Below are positions 59,330 to 64,000 of a DNA stretch of 64,000 nt, one piece after another (position 1 is the first letter of the stretch; every line of letters starts with the position of its first letter). This stretch comes from Bailinhaonella thermotolerans. Lineage in GTDB: Bacteria > Actinomycetota > Actinomycetes > Streptosporangiales > Streptosporangiaceae. The notes beneath the pieces were generated by a model. It was not told the DNA's origin. It searched no databases and saw only the letters and a list, made by a program, of their open reading frames with translations. The DNA lies in the NCBI RefSeq assembly GCF_003594875.1, contig NZ_QZEY01000025.1, positions 1 to 64,000 on the forward strand. Reading direction: 5' to 3'. A program made the position numbers and the translations under genes.

Positions 59330-60283
59330 GTGGACGAGGATCGGGCCGGCGGGGTCCTGCTGGGAGCGGCCTGCGGAGACGCCCTCGGCGTGCCGTACGA
59401 GTTCGGCGCGAGGCTCTCGGCGGACGAGACCCCCGAAATGATTGGCGGCGGCCTGGGCCCGTACGCCCCCGGCGAGTACAGCGACGACACCCAGATGGCC
59501 GTGTGCGTCGCGGAGGTCATGGCCTCCGGCGGCGACCTGGACGCCGAGGAGGCGCTGGACGCGGTCGCGCTCAACTTCCTGCGCTGGTGCCGGGAGGGCG
59601 CCGGCGACATCGGCGTGCAGACCGGCCGGGTCCTCAACGCGGCCATGGCCGCGGACGGCCCGCCCGCGCGCCGGCTGCGGGAGGCGGCGGCCGGACTGCA
59701 CCGGGTGACGGGCCTCAGCGCGGGGAACGGCTCGCTGATGCGGACCGGGCCGGTGGGCCTGGCCGCCCTCGGCGACCCGGTGAAGACGGCACGGGTGGCG
59801 CGTGCGGTGAGCTCGCTGACGCACTTCGACGACCTGGCCGGGGACGCCTGCGTGATCTGGTGCGAGGGGATACGGCGGGCCGTGACGGAGGGGACTCTCT
59901 CGGGCGTCCGCGGGGGCCTGGAACTGGTTCCCGCGGAGCGGCGGGGGCGGTGGGCGGGGTGGCTGGACGCGGCGGAAGAGAACCCGCCGTGGCACTTCTC
60001 CCCTAACGGGTTCGTCGTGCCGGCGCTCCAGGCCGCGTGGTCCGCGGTCAGCCGGGCCGCCACGGGCCGTACGGCGGGCGCGAGGGGCTTGCGGGCGGCG
60101 GTGGAGGACGCGGTGCGGGCGGGCCACGACACGGACACGGTGGCGGCGATCGCCGGGGCCCTGGCGGGGGCGTACTGGGGCGCGGGGGACGTGCCCCGGG
60201 AGTGGCGGGAGGCCGTGCATGGGTGGCCGGGGGTGCGGGGGGACGAGCTGGCCGGGATGGGGGTGCGGGCGGCCGGGGGGTGA
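59330..60283 (+). CDS. ADP-ribosylglycohydrolase family protein
   Basis: The 317-residue protein has the di-metal site motifs of the DraG/ARH family: LGAACGDALGVPYEF (residues 10-24), GEYSDDTQMA (about 47-56, the Ser-Asp-Asp-Thr cluster) and the C-terminal AGHDTDTVAAIAGALAGA, which supplies the second metal ligands. The family removes ADP-ribose from Arg or Ser side chains, or from other acceptors. The GTG has GGAGGG 4-5 nt upstream. Its target is unknown; no ADP-ribosyltransferase is nearby. Confidence 0.93.
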   Translation: MDEDRAGGVLLGAACGDALGVPYEFGARLSADETPEMIGGGLGPYAPGEYSDDTQMAVCVAEVMASGGDLDAEEALDAVALNFLRWCREGAGDIGVQTGRVLNAAMAADGPPARRLREAAAGLHRVTGLSAGNGSLMRTGPVGLAALGDPVKTARVARAVSSLTHFDDLAGDACVIWCEGIRRAVTEGTLSGVRGGLELVPAERRGRWAGWLDAAEENPPWHFSPNGFVVPALQAAWSAVSRAATGRTAGARGLRAAVEDAVRAGHDTDTVAAIAGALAGAYWGAGDVPREWREAVHGWPGVRGDELAGMGVRAAGG

Positions 60284-60369
60284 CGGGCGATCACGGAGGT
60301 GAAGGGGTCTGGTCAGGGACGGGGGGTGGGGTGAGCATGGGGGGAGGCAGTCGACGGGAAGGGCGTGGC

Positions 60370-60732
60370 ATGGGCGACATCATGGGGATGATGGAGCGGG
60401 CCAAGGACGTGCTCACGGTCCGGCGGGTGTTCGGGGAGCCGGTGGAGCGCGAGGGCGTGACGGTGATCCCGGTCGCCACCGTGATCGGCGGGGGCGGCGG
60501 GGGCGACATGATCGAGCCCGACGACAAGGAGGGGAGCGGGTCCGGGTTCGGGTTCGGGACCTTCTCGACCGGGATCGGGGTGTTCGTGATCAAGGACGGC
60601 AAGGTGAGCTGGGAGCCCGCCGTCAACGTGAACCTCATCGTGCTCGGCGGCCAGCTCGTCGGGATCGTCTCGATGCTGGCCCTGCGCTCGATCATCAAGA
60701 GCCGCCGCGAGCGCGGGGCCGGGCGGTCCTGA
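60370..60732 (+). CDS. GerW/YtfJ-family sporulation-like protein
   Basis: The 120-residue protein contains VRRVFGEPVEREGVTVIPVATV, then a glycine-rich GGGGGGDMIEP, and later FVIKDGKVSWEPAVNVNLIVLGGQLVGI. These are the conserved elements of the YtfJ/GerW family, first described in Bacillus spores and widespread in actinomycetes. A C-terminal hydrophobic stretch ends in RSIIKSRRERGAGRS. The ATG at 60370 has GGGAAGGG about 7 nt upstream; an upstream GTG at 60331 is possible. Function in actinomycetes is poorly known. Confidence 0.85.
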   Translation: MGDIMGMMERAKDVLTVRRVFGEPVEREGVTVIPVATVIGGGGGGDMIEPDDKEGSGSGFGFGTFSTGIGVFVIKDGKVSWEPAVNVNLIVLGGQLVGIVSMLALRSIIKSRRERGAGRS

Positions 60733-60748
60733 GCCCCGCCAGGGGGGC

Positions 60749-61516
60749 TCAGAGCGGGGGGAACCGGGGTTCGCGGCGTTCGAGGAAGCTGGCCACGCCC
60801 TCGGCGAAGTCGGGGCGGCCGAAGGACTCCAGCATGAGCCGCACCGCCGCCTTCTCCGCCTCCGCGAGCGTGAGGCCGGCGTCCCCCCAGACCTGGCGCT
60901 TGATCACCGCCATGGACGCCGGGGAGGCGTTGACCGAAAGGTCCCGGGCGTACGCCAGGGTCTCGGCCATCAGGGACTCCCCGGGCACGGCCCGGTTGAC
61001 CAGGCCCAGTTCGTACGCCTCGGACCCGGTGAACGTGCGCCCGGACAGCAGGAGGTCCATCGCCCTGCCCTGCCCGATGAGCCGGGGCAGGAGCCAGCTC
61101 AGGCCGTACTCCGCGATCAGGCCGCGGCGCGAGAACGCCGTGGTGAACTTGGCCTCGGCAGCCGCGAAGACCAGGTCGCACGCGAGGGCGTGGACGAGCC
61201 CGAGGCCCGCGCAGGCGCCGTTCACCGCCGCGATGATCGGTTTGCGGATCGTCGTGGGGAACGTGGTGGGGCGCGGGTCGGGCTCGCCGTAGTCGCCGGC
61301 CTGGATGCCGCGCAGCGCCTGGAAGTCGGCCCCGGCGCAGAAGCCCTTCCCCGCGCCCGTCACCACGACGACCCGCACCTCCGGGTCCTTCTCGGCCTCC
61401 TCCAGCAGGTCGAAGTACCGCCGCCCCAGCTCGTCGGTCCAGGCGTTGAGCCGGTCGGGGCGGTTGAACGTCAGGACGAGCACGCCCTCGTCGCGCTCGG
61501 TGAGCACCAGATCCAT
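60749..61516 (-). CDS. Enoyl-CoA hydratase/isomerase family protein
   Basis: The 255-residue crotonase-fold enzyme has FNRPDRLNAWTDELG, the oxyanion-hole segment GKGFCAGADFQAL, and AAVNGACAGLGLVHALACDLVFAA. The catalytic region reads FTTAFSRRGLIAEYGLSWLLPRLIG. One glutamate of the usual hydratase pair is not evident (Ala at ACAGLG), so isomerase or other crotonase chemistry is possible. It may work in beta-oxidation or acyl-CoA catabolism. The ATG at 61516 lies 45 nt after the nitric oxide synthase stop on the same strand, so the two may be co-transcribed. Confidence 0.9.
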   Translation of the reverse strand: MDLVLTERDEGVLVLTFNRPDRLNAWTDELGRRYFDLLEEAEKDPEVRVVVVTGAGKGFCAGADFQALRGIQAGDYGEPDPRPTTFPTTIRKPIIAAVNGACAGLGLVHALACDLVFAAAEAKFTTAFSRRGLIAEYGLSWLLPRLIGQGRAMDLLLSGRTFTGSEAYELGLVNRAVPGESLMAETLAYARDLSVNASPASMAVIKRQVWGDAGLTLAEAEKAAVRLMLESFGRPDFAEGVASFLERREPRFPPL

Positions 61517-61561
61517 GCGACACCTCCGAATGACGTTCTACACCCTTTCCCGAATGATGTT

Positions 61562-62986
61562 CTATACCCCCGCCCCCGGCTGGACGAAGGCCGGAGTGAG
61601 CCGCGCCTCGTCGTAGTAGCGGTGGAAGACCGGGGTGGCCGAGCCGGAGATCGGCGGCACGATCCAGCTCCAGTCGGCGGGGCAGATCCGCCCGGCGCGC
61701 TCCTCGCGTTCGAGGTGGGCGAGGAAGCGGCGGGACTCGGTGTGGTGGTCGGTGATCGTCACCCCGGCGGCGGCGAACGAGGCCAGCACCGCGACGTTGA
61801 GCTCGACCAGCGCCCGGTCCCGCCACAGCGTGCGGTCGTGCGAGGTGTCCAGGCCGAGCCGGGCGGCGACGGCGGGCACCATGTCGTACCGGTCGGCGTC
61901 GCCGAGGTTGCGCGCGCCGATCTCGGTGCCCATGTACCAGCCGTTGAAGGGCGCGCAGGGGTACCGCACGCCGCCGATCTCCAGCCGCATCCCGGAGATG
62001 GCCGGCACCGCGTGCCAGCGCAGGCCGAGCGAGGCGAACCACGGGTGGTCCGGATGCCGCAGCGGCACCTCCAGCACCGCGTCCCCCGGGATCGCGCACA
62101 CGCGCGGCGGCCCGTCCCCCGCGCGCACGACCAGCGGCAGCACGTCGAACCGCGTGCCCGCTCCCCCGGTCCACCCCAGCCCCCGCGCCAGGTCCGTCAG
62201 GTCCGCGTTGCGCGGGTCGCCGTACACGCTCCCGTCCGCCCGCCGGTATCCGGCGTACCGGATGAGCTGCTCGTTCAGCACCCTCGGCCCGGGCCGGCCG
62301 GGCCGGTCCGGGGCGAACACGGTGATCGTCGGCCGGATGCGCCCGTCCCCCGTCGCCTCCCGCAGGTGCTCCACGCACCCGACCGCGACCCCCTCGACGC
62401 TCCCGACGTCCCGCAGGTCGCGCACGCGCAGCGCCCGCCAGTACAGCCGCCCGATGCACCGCGCGCTGTTCCGCCACGCCACGCGCGCGCCGTACACCAG
62501 CTCGTCCGGCGTGTGGGTGTACGTCCCGGTGCGCGCGATCGACCGGAGCACCTCCCGCAGCCGCGTGCGCAACGGCCCCGCCGCCGGGTTCTCCGCGTGG
62601 TAGAGCCGCAGGAACGCCTCCGCCTCCGCCGGGTCGGCCGGGGGCGTCTCCACCTCCCCCGGCTCCCCCGGCCCGCCCCAGAGGTCCCCGTTCAGGTCCG
62701 GCACGCCGCCCGGGTCCGCCTCCGGCGCTCCGGGCCCCTGCCGTACGGCTGACGCGAACGCCCCGGCCCGCCGTACGGCCGAGGAGAAGGCCCCGTCGCG
62801 GCGCGCGCCGGCGGACGGGCGGGGCGCGCCGTGCGGGGCGGGGGACGACGGGTCCGGCGAGTCGCCGGGGACGGGACATCCCCGGGCGTGGCGACCGGGA
62901 TCGCCCCCTGGGCGCGCGGAGCGGTCCACGGGATCGGCGGGGCCGGGATCGGGGGCAGGACGCGGAGAACGGTGCCAGATCAGCAC
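61562..62986 (-). CDS. nos: Bacterial nitric oxide synthase oxygenase
   Basis: The 474-residue NOS oxygenase has the heme-thiolate Cys in AWRNSARCIGRLYWR (about residue 176). PFNGWYMGTEIGARNLGD holds the Glu that binds the guanidinium of Arg, and ITDHHTESRRFLAHLEREE and ADWSWIVPPISGSATPVFH follow. As in other bacterial forms there is no reductase domain. The first 110 or so residues are a Pro/Gly/Ala-rich extension not found in Bacillus NOS. The GTG at 62986 has GAAAGGTG upstream. It makes nitric oxide and citrulline from arginine; in thaxtomin and rufomycin pathways NOS feeds a nitrating P450. A link to the P450 at 33533 is only a possibility. Confidence 0.95.
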   Translation of the reverse strand: MLIWHRSPRPAPDPGPADPVDRSARPGGDPGRHARGCPVPGDSPDPSSPAPHGAPRPSAGARRDGAFSSAVRRAGAFASAVRQGPGAPEADPGGVPDLNGDLWGGPGEPGEVETPPADPAEAEAFLRLYHAENPAAGPLRTRLREVLRSIARTGTYTHTPDELVYGARVAWRNSARCIGRLYWRALRVRDLRDVGSVEGVAVGCVEHLREATGDGRIRPTITVFAPDRPGRPGPRVLNEQLIRYAGYRRADGSVYGDPRNADLTDLARGLGWTGGAGTRFDVLPLVVRAGDGPPRVCAIPGDAVLEVPLRHPDHPWFASLGLRWHAVPAISGMRLEIGGVRYPCAPFNGWYMGTEIGARNLGDADRYDMVPAVAARLGLDTSHDRTLWRDRALVELNVAVLASFAAAGVTITDHHTESRRFLAHLEREERAGRICPADWSWIVPPISGSATPVFHRYYDEARLTPAFVQPGAGV

Positions 62987-63263
62987 GCGACACCTTTCGC
63001 ATCGGCGAGCGCGGCGCGCCGGTTCCGGGCGGCGCGGCGGCCCTCGTCGCGGCGCCCCACCCGCGCCGCCCTATACGTTTTCCGCGGTTCCCCCATCTTG
63101 ACCGCATCGGGCGCTTTTGTCCCGCCAATGCGCGTCACCGGCATACCGCCCGCTCCGCGCCGCCACGGGTTCCGGGTCCGCTATTCCGCCCGGGCCGCGC
63201 GTTATGAGCGCCCCGTCCGGGTAGTGATCGGGAGTCCCCCCGTACCAGGAAGCGAGCGGGGGG

Positions 63264-63818
63264 ATGGACATGGCCGGCCGATTCGGGACCGTCGAGGTCA
63301 TCCGGGCCACGAAGGCCCTGCTGACCTTCACGGTGGGCGGCTTCGCGTTCTTCGTGGTCTTCGGGAACGTCACCGACTACTGGACCAACTTCGAGTTCGT
63401 GAAGCACGTGCTGTCGATGGACGCGCAGAAGCCCGAGCTCAAGGCCGTGAGCAACATCAACTACCGGGCGATCCCGTGGACGTGGGCCCACCACGTCGCC
63501 TACATCGGCGTGATCCTCATGGAGACGCTGATCCTGATCACCTGCCTGTACTCGGCGTACCGGCAGGCGCGCGCCGTGCGCGGGAGCGACGGGGAGTTCA
63601 CGCGGGCCAAGTTCTGGGGGATCGTCGGCTGCACGGCCGGGCTGTTCCTGTGGTTCTTCGGCTTCCAGGCCGTGGGCGGCGAGTGGTTCGGCATGTGGAT
63701 GAACGCCACCTGGAACGGCATCCCGGACGCCGTGCGGCTGTGCACCTACATCGGGATCGTCCTGATCTACCTGTCACTGCGCAACGACACCCGGGTGCCG
63801 GTGACGGACCGTGAGTAG
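63264..63818 (+). CDS. DUF2165-like four-helix membrane protein
   Basis: The 184-residue protein has four predicted helices: about 15-35 (LTFTVGGFAFFVVFG), 72-95 (HHVAYIGVILMETLILIT), 118-140 and 160-178. The pattern GNVTDYWTNFEFVKHVLSMD and the tail IYLSLRNDTR are typical of the DUF2165 small integral membrane family. Function is unknown. The ATG at 63264 is preceded by GAGCGGGGGG; the ATG at 63270 is an alternative. Its stop overlaps the next gene by 8 nt. Confidence 0.8.
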   Translation: MDMAGRFGTVEVIRATKALLTFTVGGFAFFVVFGNVTDYWTNFEFVKHVLSMDAQKPELKAVSNINYRAIPWTWAHHVAYIGVILMETLILITCLYSAYRQARAVRGSDGEFTRAKFWGIVGCTAGLFLWFFGFQAVGGEWFGMWMNATWNGIPDAVRLCTYIGIVLIYLSLRNDTRVPVTDRE

Positions 63819-64000
63819 AGGGCGGTCTCTCGCCGCCGAACTCCGCGACGCCGTACGGCCGCGCGCGGTCCTGCTGGTGGCCGGCGTGTTCGTGCTCCAG
63901 CTCGGGTTCATCCTGTCCTACGTCGGGGCGTTCCACTCGCCGTCGCCCCACCGCATCCCGGTGGACGTGGTCGCGCCGCCGCAGGTGTCCCGGCAGCTCG
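63811..64000 (+). CDS. Membrane protein, 5' part only
   Basis: A GTG overlapping the DUF2165-like stop opens a frame with no stop to the window end (63 codons). After a short charged start comes a strong hydrophobic helix (AVLLVAGVFVLQLGFILSYV), then GAFHSPSPHRIPVDVVAP, a pattern seen in actinobacterial ABC-2/YhgE-like membrane proteins. The overlap suggests an operon with the preceding gene. The family cannot be fixed from this fragment. Confidence 0.65.
   Translation, partial: MSRGRSLAAELRDAVRPRAVLLVAGVFVLQLGFILSYVGAFHSPSPHRIPVDVVAPPQVSRQL

Overview
The window is about 73 percent G+C, with actinobacterial codon use, many GTG/TTG starts and -10/-35 elements of HrdB type. The gene content (MTH1187-like thiamine-binding protein, DUF397/DUF5753 remnants, Rv0909-type antitoxin, bacterial nitric oxide synthase, two modular megasynthase loci) suggests a Streptomyces/Actinomadura/Nonomuraea-like actinomycete chromosome. 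No database search was possible, so family names come from motifs read by eye.

Region 1 (1-16336, minus strand) is the 5' part of a lipopeptide cluster: a fatty acyl-AMP ligase (FAAL), a stand-alone acyl carrier protein, an MMPL/RND exporter, and a giant NRPS that runs off the left edge. Visible NRPS domains are C-A-T-C-A-T-E-C-A-T-C. The second A domain has a serine-like specificity code and is followed by an epimerase, so the product should begin fatty acyl-X-D-Ser. Region 2 (16584-21270) holds a membrane-anchored EEP-family hydrolase, a small antitoxin-like protein, and a BtuFCD vitamin B12 importer preceded by a cobalamin riboswitch.

Region 3 (21408-33201) is mostly metabolic: a membrane protein, two tiny proteins, a tricorn-type protease, galactokinase, a D-cysteine desulfhydrase/ACC-deaminase-like enzyme, a GMC oxidoreductase/aldehyde dehydrogenase operon, a decayed regulator with a DUF397 partner, and a tRNA(CAU). 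Region 4 (33360-34918, plus strand) is a compact candidate RiPP locus: a promoter, a 30-residue ORF ending in RYIYWPYHHGK, and a cytochrome P450 starting 14 nt later. This resembles the precursor-plus-P450 layout of cittilin, biarylitide and atropopeptide pathways.

Region 5 (58653 down to 34984, minus strand) is a nine-gene operon, mostly with overlapping start/stop codons. In order it encodes a Rossmann dehydrogenase-like protein, a fold-type-II PLP enzyme-like protein, a stand-alone ketosynthase lacking a catalytic His, a thioesterase fused to a LanB/PEARL-like domain, an A-T-C-T NRPS, a KS-AT-KR-DH-ACP polyketide synthase, MbtH, a C-A-T-TE NRPS fused to a complete MFS transporter, and a free-standing A-T protein. 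A TTGACA promoter and an inverted-repeat hairpin lie at its head. The LanB-like fusion, the synthase-transporter fusion, the Cys-type TE and the defective KS make this the most unusual system in the window.

Region 6 (58951-64000) looks chromosomal: thiamine-binding protein, ADP-ribosylglycohydrolase, GerW/YtfJ-like protein, enoyl-CoA hydratase, nitric oxide synthase oxygenase, a DUF2165-like membrane protein and the start of another membrane protein.
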